Positions 36,362 through 48,598 of a DNA stretch of 64,000 bases are shown here, piece by piece. How positions within the stretch are numbered: the stretch's first letter is position 1; each line of letters starts with the position of its first letter. Source of the stretch: Silene conica (lineage: Eukaryota > Streptophyta > Magnoliopsida > Caryophyllales > Caryophyllaceae). The position numbers were made by a program, and so were the translations under genes. Where the stretch lies: NCBI GenBank assembly GCA_029255685.2, contig CM055320.2:10092614-10156613 (forward strand), in the 5' to 3' direction. The notes below the pieces were generated by a model. The model was not told the DNA's origin. It saw only the letters and a program-made list of their open reading frames with translations, and did no database searches.

Positions 36362-37226
36362 TTTTTTTTTTTTTTGGTGATAAAGACGTGGGTACAAAGC
36401 CCCATACAAACGTAAACGAAACAGAAAGCATAAAACAAAAGAAGCAAACAAACAGATAAAAACGAAACTACTGAACTAACAAACTACACTATCTTCCAGT
36501 AGGAACAAGGCGAGGCCAAGCGACTCCTCTGGCATCAGAATCAATAAGTCTTCGCAGACGGAGGGGCGTCTGGTTGGGTTCAAAGATACGGAGACTCATA
36601 TCTTGGTCCACCCCCAAGTTTGCTAACCAATCCGCACAAGCATTAGCTTCTCTATAAACATGAATAATCTCTGCTTGCCATTCCGATTCATACAAAAAAG
36701 CTCTGCATAACTGAATGAGATGGGAGTGTGCTGTCGGTAGGAGCTCTCGCTCCAAGTTCTTCATAAAACCTTCAATCACTTTTGAGTCCGTTTGAATATA
36801 AATTCTCGGGTACTTTTTTTCAATAGCAATTAACAGACCTCTTCTAAGTGCCATTAGCTCAGCTCGAGTGACAGTAGCAACTCCTATTTTTTCAGCAAAG
36901 GATATTAGCTCTTTTCCCGTACTATCCCTGATAATTCCTCCTGCTCCAGCTTGTCCTGGGTTTCCCCGAGACGCCCCGTCTACATTTAGCATGACCCAGT
37001 CCATCGGTGGCGCACACCACTTAATGTTAATCTCAGTGCGGCGAGAAGTCGAACCAAGGGTAATCAAGTCCCTGGTATCTTTCGCCTCCAAAACTTCACG
37101 AATGCGATCCGTGATAGTGTTATAAAAGTTGGTAGGGATAACCTCTTCACGATTAAAAACCCTACAATTACGCCACCTCCACAGCCACCAAATTACAACT
37201 ACGAAAGGAAAAAAACTACGAAAACC
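36362..37226 (-). mobile_element. 5'-truncated LINE (L1-type) with RNase H domain
   Basis: A 10-bp duplication ttgatcatta flanks the copy (36352-36361 and 37227-37236). The T-run at 36362-36376 is its poly(A) tail on the minus strand. The remaining coding part ends at a stop at 36489. It reads W-x-R-N-C-R-V-F and then a plant-type RNase H fold (RVT_3) with all four acidic residues: D in N-V-D-G-A-S-R-G-N-P-G, E in T-R-A-E-L, D in Q-T-D-S and D in A-C-A-D-W-L. The reverse transcriptase and endonuclease parts were never inserted, as is usual for LINE copies. Confidence 0.92.
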
Positions 37227-37236
37227 TTGATCATTA

Positions 37237-37790
37237 TATGAGCATCGTACATCTAATACAAATCTGATCGAGCTTATATGCAATTTAAGTTGAGCTTTTA
37301 ACATTTTTTTCTTACACGATACTTTTTTAGTGTTAAAATTAAAATCTTTGGATTTTATATGTACTATTTTTGTGTTTCAATATAATATATTCATTTACAA
37401 TTTTTTTATAAAGACGCTTAGATTCTTTTCAATAAAGCTCGTAAAATATATGTATAAGCTCAAATTATTTGTTATAAAGCTCGAAATCTATACTACCAGA
37501 TGTATACATCTGGTTGTATAATCCTCTAATTGTTAATATAATAAACTCGTTTATTGTTAGGGTGTAAACCTTTCTCCCACATCAGTGGTCTGCGGAAGGA
37601 AGATCATCTCTATAAATGTTACCAAATATAGTACCAGCTTCTTGGAAAGGGGTCCGACTTTTTAGGAAGAAACCCAAAAGTAAATCCATTAAAGGTTTAG
37701 CTCCAGAGCGGGAAATATTTATTGTACTATTATGCGGACGCCGTCGTAATAGAGGCCCAACAAAAAGTTGTCAACGACCCTCTAAAGTGA
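37237..37790. other. Gene-free stretch
   Basis: AT-rich spacer with gctcaaa-type words as near 700. The text gttagggtgtaaacctttctcccacatcag (about 37557) resembles an LTR end fragment, but no partner or border is found. Confidence 0.4.
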
Positions 37791-37798
37791 GTTGAGGT

Positions 37799-38383
37799 TA
37801 GGGATGTCATTGGGGCGGGTATAAGTGGATACCGCCCCGCACCCGCCCCAGTTGGGGCGGGGATGGGTAGAGCTTTGGCGGGTGGTGGGGTGGGGACGGG
37901 TACAAAAATTATACCCGTCATGGGTAATGGGGCGGGGATGGTTTTTGCGTGTTACCCGCTTTATACCCGCCTACCCGTCAATTATTACAAAAATTAATAC
38001 CGTTAGTTACGATAATTTTTCAAATATTATTTGTAATAATTAAGACGTAATGTTAAAAATAGCTATTTTATAAAGTATTTTATCCACCTCTTTGGTAAAT
38101 AACTAAAATTATATAAACAAATTTCTGAAAATAGAAATTAATAGTGATTAAACCAACTTGTACGAAAAAATATCGGAAAAAATTTATGGTATAGCGGGTT
38201 AATGGGTAGGTGGGGCGGGGATGGTTTTGGAAACTTATACCCGCCATGGGTGGTGGGGCGGGATGGTTTTGGAAACTTGTACCCGCCATGGGTGGTGGGG
38301 CGGGGATGGGTACGGGGTTTTCTTGATGGGTACGGGTACGGGGAGCCTATATCCAACACCGCCCCTCCCCAATGACATCCCTA
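37799..38383. mobile_element. hAT MITE with GGGGCGGG-rich arms
   Basis: Ends tagggatgtcattgggg and (inverted) ccccaatgacatcccta are flanked by the perfect 8-bp duplication gttgaggt (37791-37798 and 38384-38391). The arms are built of gggtacggg/ggcggggatgg words and the middle is AT-rich. It has the same terminal type (TAGGGATG) as 19642-20222 but an unrelated arm word. Open stretches here are artefacts of the simple arms. Confidence 0.93.
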
Positions 38384-38391
38384 GTTGAGGT

Positions 38392-38728
38392 TTATTGGAG
38401 GCAACAAAAGCTGTCCATATATTGTATGGAGAGTAGTTTGCCACACAAGAATAGCACAAGCTTCGTGATGGCGTGATACACGGTGTGTTACAGAAGGAGT
38501 AAAAAAAGTAAAACCGTCAAATAGCCCAAAGCGAATAATATCGTAATATTATGGATATGAATTTATGGGTAGTGGACACCACCGCAACAATGACCCAACA
38601 TACCATAGCAACGCTTTTGCACAACATTTGTCATTTAAAAAAAAATTGATTAATCCAATTGAAATGCATATGAAAATCAGTCTCGGTAAAAGGGAGTTGA
38701 TCGAGAATATAACGCAACTCAAAATAGA
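38392..38728. other. Gene-free stretch
   Basis: Spacer between the hAT and Stowaway MITEs. Nothing further is recognised. Confidence 0.45.
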
Positions 38729-38730
38729 TA

Positions 38731-39025
38731 CTTCCTACTATTCAACATAATCTTCTCTATTTCATTTTTCGTCTATTCACAATACCTTCCCTATTTCCTT
38801 ATTTAGTAATATTTTTATACATATTTTAATCACCTCACCCCACCACAATACCCCACCATACTCATAATTTATACTTATTTTAATTACTTTACTCACAACA
38901 ATTACCCCACAATACATATTCTCTCTCCAATTACCCAACCACACCAATACTTTCTCATATAATAATCTCCTCCTTATTCTCCGTGCCTTCCCCAAATAGG
39001 GAAGATTATGTTGAATATGAGGGAG
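38731..39025. mobile_element. Stowaway MITE
   Basis: Ends cttcctactattcaacataa plus tcttc and (inverted) gaagattatgttgaatatgagggag are flanked by TA. 295 bp. The interior is C- and A-rich and non-coding. Confidence 0.85.
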
Positions 39026-39183
39026 TAGATTTCAATAGGTTGTAGTTACGCAATGTTTGAATCAGTGATATTTGGATTTGAACTTTTTTTTTAATGTTTT
39101 CATATAAACGATGAGATAGTTCACGCAATTATTTAAAAAAGTACGTTTCTTATTTTTATGATGCATAATAGTCAAAAATAAAA

Positions 39184-40799
39184 TCTCTATACTATAAAAG
39201 GAATAGAATTTCAAGCATTCTAATTGGCTCTTGAATTTCATGATTTTTTTATTATTGTTAATGTGGGGTCCCCCATGATCCCTAAACTAATTAATTCTTC
39301 TCTCTTTTTTTATTCTTTTATTAATCTCTATACTATAAAAGGAATAGAATTTCAAGCATTCTAATTGGCTCTTGAATTTCATGATTTTTTTATTATTGTT
39401 AATGTGGGGTCCCCCATGATCCCTAAACTAATTAATTCTTCTCTCTTTTTTTATTCTTTTATTAATTCAATGATTATTTACTTCTTAATTCAATAAATTG
39501 TAAAATCATTAAAAAAATTAACTTTTAAAAATCATTAATATTAATTAACTTTTATTTTTAAAAACGAATAAGTAAATAGCCGAGAGAATACATTGAGATA
39601 ATGTTACTATTGTTCGTCGTATAGTGAGTATTATTCACTGTATAATTACCATTTTTAAATCACATATTTACCTCTACAACAAAGATAAACAACAAAAATA
39701 AAAAATTATAAAAATAGAGTTGAAAAACGGATAGCAAAATTTTTTAAAGGTAGTATATTTTGAACACATACTTTATATCAAATTAAACGTGCCCAAAAAA
39801 ATTAAAAAAAAATACATATATAATATAAAAATAATGAAGAAAAAAGATAAAAATTGTAACAATAAATATTCAAAATAACAATTTATATTATATATTTGAC
39901 GGAGAAAAACTAATTTTTTATTTGATTATTTCTCTTGCGTTAAGCATTAATTAGCAATCAAATGAAAAAAGACAGAGCCGTGAGTTGAAATAAGGTGAGG
40001 CGGATATAGTTTTATCAAATGAACGAACATAAAATCCTTCACTTTGTTATGATAACAATTATCAATTGGATTCAATGCATACTAATAAGAGACATACACC
40101 TGGTAATTAATTGATAAATTAGTAAAATATATATAGATAAATAAATTTATATAATTTGACACCAAATTTATAGTACAGAGATCTAGATTATAATATCTTG
40201 ATGATATGAACAAAAAAAAATCAATTAAATCGAAAATAAAAATTCATAATAATTATTTTGCATGTGGAAAAAATCACTCTCATATATGGTGATGGTCAGA
40301 GTTTTTTTGGATAATTAGAGGGCTGAAGTCTATATTATATGGTCGGATTTTATTTTGGCAGTTAAAGGGTCGACCTAGAATTATTTGGGTTAATTAGGAT
40401 AGTTAAAAGCTTGGGATTAAAACCGTAAATATAATTTTCAGATCTATACATATGTTTATTGGCTATAATCCCTTTTAAGTTTAAAACAAGTTAATTTCAA
40501 CCCTTAGATATATAAGACACATATTTTACTTTTTTTTTATGCATAATGCTATTGTTTTGTGTTATTAATTTTGTATATATTTGATATGTTTTAAACAATA
40601 AATTTTGTATTTTTATAATGTCGAGCTAATGCGCTGTTTTTAATTATATCTAAATTAAGCCTATAAATTATGTTTACATTTTATATTAGTATAACAATAT
40701 TATTAAAATAAAACTTTTCATAATTTTATTCACTTCTATATTGGTTTTTCAATTTAATAAAATTAAACCCGTACATTTTTTTCACGGGCGTAAAACTAG
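39184..40799 (+). mobile_element. Non-autonomous Helitron with tandemly repeated 5' end
   Basis: Begins TCTCTATACTATAAAAGG after A and ends with hairpin cccgtacatttttttcacggg plus cgtaaaactag before T (40800). The first 141 bp are present twice in tandem with no difference I can see (39184-39324 and 39325-39465), so two complete 5' termini precede one 3' terminus. The rest is AT-rich and non-coding. Confidence 0.88.
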
Positions 40800-40800
40800 T

Positions 40801-43169
40801 GTCTATAAAATGATAAACTTTGGACTCAACTTTTGTCTATCTTAATTTGTATGAATATTATCGTCTTACGTAAAACCAACGGTTTTTATAGTCATACTTT
40901 TTAATCTAGAAGAATTATAAGTGTAATTAGCCGGCCAAATTACACTCTCTGATCTAGTTGAATATAGGGTGTGGACTTAGTCGTGAATAATTAATTTGAC
41001 CCGGTAACGAGAATAAATGGACTGAATAACTAACAATTATATAAATCTCTTTAAAAAATGATAGGATAGTATGTAGTACTTCAACGTTTGTAAGAAGATG
41101 ATGATTTGATCTCGTGCGTAATGCTTCATGGACCATACTCCATACATATACATTAATGTCTAAATAATGTCCATGTGATTTGTATTATTTAATTTATTTC
41201 ATTTATGACTTAGACTTGTACATTTCAAGACTTCATGTTATTCGAGTTTACTAAGAAATTTGTGTTATACAATAAGTAACAAAACAGCTTAATAAATTAC
41301 TTGTTTTATACCCGTACAAAAAAAAGTACAGGTCTATTTTTAAAAAATATTGTTATTTATAAATATGTTTGATTAATTGCTGCAAATATAATTTAACATA
41401 AAATTAAATGAAATATATATAAGTTATAAATCTAGTGAAATTGATTTTGGCTCTAAAATGTTTTAATGGTATTGAATTAATTATTTTATTTTTTCTAAAT
41501 ATTGTTATAAACTAAAATTAATTTTTATTAGGTTGGAAAACAAAACATTTACCAATGTACCACAAGATATTTATTGCATATCTAACGGGATATCGGTAAT
41601 TTATCTACTATTCAACAATATTTAAGGTAACAAAAATTCGTCTTCTAAGTTAATTTTTTTTAAAGTTTGAGGTAGCATCCGTCACCTCTTGCTACTACCT
41701 AGGTTCGCCTATGATCACCCAAATCCAGCCCTCAAAATTCCTAACTTAGAGCTAACATACATCGCTTACATGAGTTTCTTCACAGGTCCACATTAACTTC
41801 ATTCCTATAGGCTATAGATTAGGATCATTATACTACATGCAATGATCCTAATATTCCTAACCTATAAAACAACCCTAAACAAAATCAATTTTACCCTAAA
41901 CAAAATCAATTTTAATTTAAAAATTATTTTGAAGATAAGATAATTATTCATCATTTGATAATTATCCATCAATCGACTTGGTCAATTAAGAATCACCAAT
42001 TCTCATTTCAGACCGTCATTATTCGTTTTAAGCGTAACACGGGTCAAATACATACCAAGTCACCCCATTTATCATCTAGAAGATGACAACTTTTTTATTT
42101 ACGCACTTAATAGTATTTGACCCGTTTTAAATAAGCAAGACTTACAGACTAAGAAAGAACACTTGTAAATTTCCATATGTGAAACGAGGTAGGAGCTTCT
42201 ACTTCTATGATATAGGAGTTCGAGATAGTGGTATATTTAAATTTTTTTGTACAACAACAATATAAATGTGGTCGAAATCGAATAAATTTATTATTTATCT
42301 GAGGTGTTGAGTCACTTCAGTTGTGAACAGTGAGTTTGTTAGTAAGTTGACATCGATGGTAACATTAAATATTGTCTAAAACGATTTTACACTTTTATAT
42401 TATGCAACAATAATCTCATAAACTAATATAAGATGATAACTTATTATTAGCAGTAATTAAAACATTAGTAAAATTTCCTTATAGAAATAGACCGTGTATT
42501 GTATAAAATCGTGTTATTTTATAATTTGCGTAAACCCCATAACAAAACAAATGATATCAACATGCAAATGTCAATTTCCTCCGCACTACCCTTTGAAAAA
42601 CACATATCATCTACTTTTCTTTCATCATGTGTCACCGTGGTTATATAATTTCATATCTATACAATTAAAATTAAACTCTTAAATAATTTTCTAGATAATA
42701 TTTTACCCTAAAATAATTTATCTCTGCAATAATTACGGTTTTTCATCACTGAATCATATGACTCACCAACCTCGTTTTTCATCTACTACATTCTTCATCT
42801 ATAATCTAACGAAAGCGAAAATTTAATACAATCCGTGGTGAAGTCGTGACAAAGGCACTAAATGAAATCGACCGGGTCGGATCAATTGTCAACATACATG
42901 ACGGGTCCGCTTACGCACACAGCCACAATCTCACTTAACTAAAGAATTTAAGTCATCTTTTGTATGTAGTGATTTGTGCGCATCATATAAAGTTGATCAT
43001 ATTTATGATACAAATGAAAAATCAGAGGCACTTCTTTGTTTTGATGAGCAACTTCAATTCTGCTAAAAGTATGGCGTTATTAACGCATTGGTCTTCCTGG
43101 TTATAATAATAATATTATAATTAATTAATTATACAATTTTTATTTCCTACACTACCTTTTTTCGAATCC
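40801..43169. other. Gene-free AT-rich stretch
   Basis: No gene supported. It contains a possible minus-strand decayed Helitron end (acttgttttatacccgtac...gtacagg, about 41301-41330), a 21-bp tandem pair ccctaaacaaaatcaatttta (about 41872-41915) and an eroded fold-back around 42020-42130. Confidence 0.5.
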
Positions 43170-43241
43170 TTATACTATAAAAACAATAGATTTTGGAAGA
43201 TGATACATATACACAATGTGTATGGAATTTTCATACACAAA

Positions 43242-43427
43242 CCAATACGGGGTTGACACGTGGCAAACATTAGTTAGTTACGTTTATTTAGTTTAGGGTT
43301 AGGTTAGTCATTTAACAAATGTAGTTAACATGTTCCAATACGGGGTTGACACGTGGCAAACATTAGTTAGTTACGTTTATTTAGTTTAGGGTTAGGTTAG
43401 TCATTTAACAAATGTAGTTAACATGTT
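43242..43427. repeat. Exact 93-bp tandem duplication
   Basis: Two adjacent copies (43242-43334 and 43335-43427) begin ccaatacggggttgacacgt and end gtagttaacatgtt. I find no difference between them, so the event is recent. A weaker third relative may lie at about 43595-43640. Confidence 0.9.
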
Positions 43428-43609
43428 TTATATTAAAGGGTAAAAATGTTGTTGATAGGATTTGAACCCACTACCTTTGGTTAAGGTGTACTAATTATTA
43501 GCACTATGTCAAATTCATCTTGTTGTTTATTTTGCATATTCTTTTGCTATAGATCTTTGTTAAAACATGTGTTAATAAAATAATAATTGTATTGTAGTTA
43601 GATTAGGGT

Positions 43610-43706
43610 TATATTAGTAAAATAGCATATGTAGTTAACTAAGATTAACTATATTTATTTAATTTATTTATGAAATTTCTATTATTTTACACATTATTTA
43701 TTGTTC
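43610..43706. repeat. Left arm of a long inverted repeat
   Basis: This 97-bp arm is the inverted partner of 53172-53270. Without the copia element between them the two arms would be about 0.8 kb apart, so the copia inserted into the loop of a fold-back element. Confidence 0.8.
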
Positions 43707-43719
43707 TCATGGAGCATAG

Positions 43720-45302
43720 TGTTAGGTTTTATTAGTTGCTCATAAACTAATTTTAGTCATACTAAACTAACCTTGTGATTAACATTTTAATTTACATGTT
43801 AAAACGATCTTATGCATGCTAATATATGTGGAAATAAGGAGAGTATTTGAACCCTTACACACGGTCCAAATGTTTAGCAAGGATGATCCTCCGAGTACCC
43901 AAAATAGAATACCTCCTTTGGATGCACCAAGACAACCCCTCAATCAACCGAGACTTGAACGAGCTAGTTACAAAATCGGTTTTCTCCTTAAACTTATTCT
44001 AATCAACCTTATTAGAATGTTATTTGAATACTACAAATAGTATATAAATATTATCTTATAATATGAGTTTTAGAGGTTAATAATCTCTCTTTACTTAGAG
44101 TATATTTCGGCTAAGAGGAGAAGAGAGTTTATTTGATTTTTCTACTCTTAGAAAAATACACAAGCATTAGAAGAATTAGGGTTTTCATTAGGTGAGCATC
44201 TTATACTTAAATGTTGGATGCTTGGGTGTGGGTGGCCGGGTATGGGAGGGCTCCAAGGGGGAACACAACACTTTCCCATGTAGATAGGGTGACTCTAGGT
44301 AGCATCTTAGGGGTCGTTTGGTTCACTCTTTAGGAATGGAATGGATTAGAATGAGAAACCATGGTGGTATAGGGTTCTAACTCCATACCTTTCAAATCAT
44401 GTTTGGTTCATTAGCAAAATAAACATAAAGGAATGGAGTTTGAACCCATGGGTAGGAGGTGGGTATGGGATTCCGAGGGGTTGGGGTGGAATGAGAATCC
44501 TAATGGATTCAAACTCCATTCCAAAATGTGTCAACCAAACACTAGAATGTCTAGAATCCATTCCATTCCATTCCAAACCATCCAACCAAACAGTCCCTTA
44601 ATTAAAGTTAAGCATGCTTTAACCAACATGTTTGTGTTAATTTAATAACACACAACATATCCTCAACCCATCCCAAAATCGGTGCAACAACACTTAAAAT
44701 GGACTTTATTTTACAATTTTATCAACCTTACAATTTTATGTTATGTGACATACAATATGTCAAAATATAACAATTGTTTTAATTTAATCATACATATTTA
44801 TCAAATAAATATTATTCATAAATTAATAAATCTCATTTATCAAGTTGACAAGTAATTCGAAATTACTAAATGTAAAATGGTCACTTATAATAATCGTCAA
44901 TACGATTTACAACCTTTGTATTAATTATAACCCAATTCATTCTAATTTCGATATAATAAAATATCGTTTACTGTTTAACAATTGACACGTTTCAATTTTA
45001 AACATAAATCTTACAATAAGATTTAACCTCTAATGTCTCGATATACGAGTTTAAGGAATATGATCAAATCGTATCAATATACATTTGATCATTTTATCAA
45101 TTAAGGGAATTGTCCTAAAGGTGTGACCTAAAGGGATCAACTGACCATCACCGTCATACGACAGTAATGTCAAACTCTAGCTAGCCAATCATTACCGATT
45201 AATGTTGGTCAGTTGACTAATAATTCTTATCATCCCTTGCGCATTCTCGTTATGAGATTTAATTACGTGATCGCACTATTGTTGAGGACACATTTCCCAA
45301 CA
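43720..45302 (-). repeat. 3' LTR of the gag-only element, with MITE
   Basis: 1583 bp, equal to the other LTR plus 288 bp of MITE and 3 bp of target duplication. There is no other net length change. Confidence 0.92.
44310..44597. mobile_element. PIF/Harbinger MITE inside one LTR
   Basis: Ends ggggtcgtttggttca and (inverted) ccaaccaaacagtccc have TTA on both sides (44307-44309 and 44598-44600). The other LTR reads agcatcttaattaaag at the same place (about 51643-51658): the intact empty site with one TTA. Confidence 0.95.
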
Positions 45303-47629
45303 ATCTCCCACTTGTCCTCGACAAGTGTGCGTCACCAATTCTCTTGTCCTATTACAATCTCCCACTCAATGCAAGGTGTCTCTCTAAGGTCGTACTTGCA
45401 TTCGATCATATCATGAGTGGTTTCCTCGATCTGGAGAATAACTGTCTGACCGGAATTATCTACCATAGATACCTTCCGAGCGTGGCCACGCATTTCCAGT
45501 TAACTTCTCCTCGAGTGGCCCTGAGATTTGAACAACCCTGACAAGGGGTGGACAATTTCTATCGCATTACTTCCTTCAACTAGTCATAGTTAGTTACAAC
45601 CCAAAACAATCCCATTTGACTCCAGTTACGAAAAGTCGTAGAGAATGGATCAAAGTTATGCCTAAACTGTACCATCTTGGGAGAGTAGTCTTTAGTCTAA
45701 GAATTGACTCACAAGAATACTATAGCAGCTCTCGCCACGACCCGGCTATAAAATTTCCAGAACTCTATAAGCGGTCACATTGCCCGACAGAGTGTCTCTT
45801 ACAGTCTGCCTATGTGATCGACTAGTCATCACATATGACTCTATGGCACTTGAACTTGCCATCAATCGCCTCACACTCTAGTCGCTTTGAGATGTCACCT
45901 CATGTAAGCGGCTAGGGGCTATACTAAGTCAATCCAGTTCACTTATGGGGTTCAATATTGTCTCATACAACCCATTTGGATTCTGACAAAGTATCTTTCA
46001 TTTTGGGTTAATCATAACTCAAATGATGTTGTTATGCAACAATAATCAATACTATTATCTTGCATTTGATGCACAATCATCTATTTGTATTAGTGTTTTG
46101 CGAATAAACCTTTATTCATAATTTGCAAAACTTACAAATTTTGGTCTCCTTTATTCTCATATTATCCCGTATAATATGATTCTATTTGAGTACATATCTA
46201 GAACTCTTTCTAGATTTTGAGTTTCCTTTCCGGAGGAAAGCTCCCACTGTTATCTTATAACTTGTGACGTATCGATATACAGTCACTTATGTACTGAAAA
46301 CTTTATTGTAGTCTATTTATGATTTCATCATTCTAATAATTTTCACTCATCTTGGCTATTTGATAATGGTTTCATTCATCATTATGAATGACGTATCCAA
46401 CCATTCTAACTTCTAGTGGGCGACCTTTTATTATCCATATAATAAACCTTCCCGTAAAGCTCCATCATCTTATGATATAAGGTATTTGATCATCTAGAAT
46501 TGAAAACCTCTTATTCTTTACACCTTAAAGAATCACCCATTCTCTCTAAATGGTAGGCTTAATTCTTTTAATGAAAATTGCTCCCACTAAAATCAATATC
46601 TCTCGATATCTTAAATGAACCTTTCATTTCTCGCATGTTAAACTATTACTTGAATCATTATCACTATCACTATCCCTATAGTGATCTATTTCCATTCAAT
46701 CATTCATTACCTTCTTATCATGTCTTCGTTTCCTCGAGACGAAAAAGACATGATAATTTCTTTATAACTACATTAAGAGGATTGAGATGATTTCTTCTCT
46801 TTTATCTTATAAACTTAGAAAATCATTTATTAAGGAACCGTTTTCCTACGGATTTCATACGGGGTTTCAAGTTTCCTCTCTATGAAACAATGAACACAAA
46901 GAACCTTTCTTCGAGTGTCCTCCCGTAGTTTCTTCAGTGTCCTCTCGTAGTTTCTTCAAATCATTTAGGGCTCTTCTTAAGACTCCCAAGTAAGGAATCT
47001 TCTCTAAGATCCTTCCTTTATTTTCATCATTGGTTTGCGAGCGAAATATTTTCTCTCACTCTATCCTACTAACAATAACCTTTATTCGTTTAAGGATAGC
47101 TATTTCGATTAACCAATGTATCTGAATGTTTGAAGTTTGATAGGTGTAATGAATACATTCTCATTTTCACTTAAAATGAAAATCTTATAATGAACTGATA
47201 TAGTCTCATTTTGATTGAATTTATCTCATGGGGTGTAGTTCTCCGTTTTAATCAACTCTTTGATTATATTATATTGATCGTATCAATAGTTTGTTGCGTG
47301 ATAAAATCACTATTATTCATGTTTAAACAAGGTATGCAATTTATTTGAGAAATCAAAACATTGATTAAGAACAAAAGTAGTGACTCGGGTTGAAAACCAA
47401 GTCACCAATATCCAAAATTACAACCATTGTTTTAGGATTTTAATCCTTGTCTTACAAGAAAGTAAATTGTTCTAAAATAAATGCAAAATATGAAAGAAGA
47501 CGATATGAAATTAGAGCCTAGCTCTTCAAGTCTTCGATCAATTGGATGCTACCAAAGCCATCCAAGTAAGGAACTTTATGCTTCCTTTTCCTTGCCCTTA
47601 TCTTTATAAGATGCCCCTTTAAAACAATT
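45303..47629 (-). other. Long non-coding 3' interior of the gag-only element
   Basis: 2.3 kb without a convincing reading frame in either direction; the pol domains expected here in an autonomous copia element are absent. Four polypurine-like agtgggag motifs (minus strand) occur at about 45304, 45356, 46240 and 46579. Confidence 0.7.
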
Positions 47630-48598
47630 TTAAAAGGGGTGATAGTCAACAACTTGTATCGCCATACAAAAGTTAACAAAAGAACATGAAAGTAAACGAG
47701 AATTATTTCCTACGGCGGTTGCCTTCCCAATTTTGAGATCGCTTAAGTACTTGGGGCAATTTCTCTTCCAATGACCGATCCTCGTGCAATAATGGCACTT
47801 GTCTTGCTCTTTAGAAGACGAGGTGGAAGCGCCTTTCGAAAAGGTCTTTTCTTTGGTCGCCTTGGGCTTGAACGTTTTCTTGCCCTTGCCTTTAGAGGCA
47901 TTCCTCTTGAAGCTCGTTTTCCCTTTCTTTTCGATGTTCAAAACATCTTTGGTGGAACTTTCATGAAGTCCCATGTCCCTTTCGGCTTGGACGAGCATCT
48001 TATGCAACTCTTCCAACGTGGTCTCTTGGTTTCGCATATTGAAATTCACCCGGAATTGAGCGTACGCCTTAACCTTATTGAGCGAGTGAAGAACTCGGTC
48101 AATGATAAGAGAGTCGGGAACATCAACATCTTGAGCTTTTAGAGTCTCCGCGAGCTCAACGAGTTTGAGCATATGAGGGCTTATCTTTTGCCCTTCCTTG
48201 AAAGTAATGTCAAAGAAGGCGGAAGCCGCCTCATATTGAATCACCCTAGGAGTTTGCGAAAACATGGTCGCAAGCTTGGTGTATATCTCATATGATGTGG
48301 TCAACTTAATCATACTCCTTTGGAGATCCGGCTCCATGGAGAAGATGAGCACATTTTTAAGAGCGGAGGACTCTTTCATGTAGGCTTCATAGGCCTCACG
48401 AGTTCCGACCGCGGAACGAGCGGTTGGAGCGGGAGGAGCGGCTTCGGATAGGTAACGACTCTTATCGTCACCTTGAGCGGCCAAAAGTAATTGCGCATCC
48501 CAATCCTTAAAGTTTGAACCATGCTTATCGAGTTTGCAACGATCCATAAAGGATCGAAGCCATGATACGTTAGTGAGAGGTGGAGCGTTGGTTGCCAT
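47630..48598 (-). CDS. Gag polyprotein of the gag-only element
   Basis: 322 residues. The copia UBN2-type gag core has N-F-K-D-W-D near the N-terminus, then Y-E-A-Y, S-M-E-P-D-L-Q-R-S-M and the M-L-V-Q-A-E-R-D-M segment. A lysine-rich linker follows, and then the CCHC zinc knuckle C-H-Y-C-x4-H-x4-C near residue 270. It would package element RNA into particles. There is no protease, integrase or reverse transcriptase after it on this strand. The open frame is uninterrupted. Confidence 0.92.
   Translation of the reverse strand: MATNAPPLTNVSWLRSFMDRCKLDKHGSNFKDWDAQLLLAAQGDDKSRYLSEAAPPAPTARSAVGTREAYEAYMKESSALKNVLIFSMEPDLQRSMIKLTTSYEIYTKLATMFSQTPRVIQYEAASAFFDITFKEGQKISPHMLKLVELAETLKAQDVDVPDSLIIDRVLHSLNKVKAYAQFRVNFNMRNQETTLEELHKMLVQAERDMGLHESSTKDVLNIEKKGKTSFKRNASKGKGKKTFKPKATKEKTFSKGASTSSSKEQDKCHYCTRIGHWKRNCPKYLSDLKIGKATAVGNNSRLLSCSFVNFCMAIQVVDYHPF

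Larger units (their letters stand above)
43170..43719 (+). mobile_element. Helitron-like 5' fragment with repeats
   Basis: tccttatactataaaaacaatag at 43170 resembles Helitron 5' ends. It is followed by a 93-bp tandem pair and AT-rich DNA up to the gag-only copia insertion. No 3' terminus is paired with confidence. Confidence 0.45.

Noticed and set aside
38080-38459. Proline-rich ORFs on the minus strand
   Set aside because: They arise from the reiterated G-rich words in the arm of the hAT MITE.
41301-41330. Another Helitron end on the minus strand
   Set aside because: The stem is present but the terminus reads CAAG in place of CTAG and no 5' partner was found, so it is mentioned only within the gene-free stretch.
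43440-43530. tRNA-like motif (gatttgaacccactacc...ttaaggtgt)
   Set aside because: It resembles a T-arm phrase common in plant repeats, but no cloverleaf can be closed.
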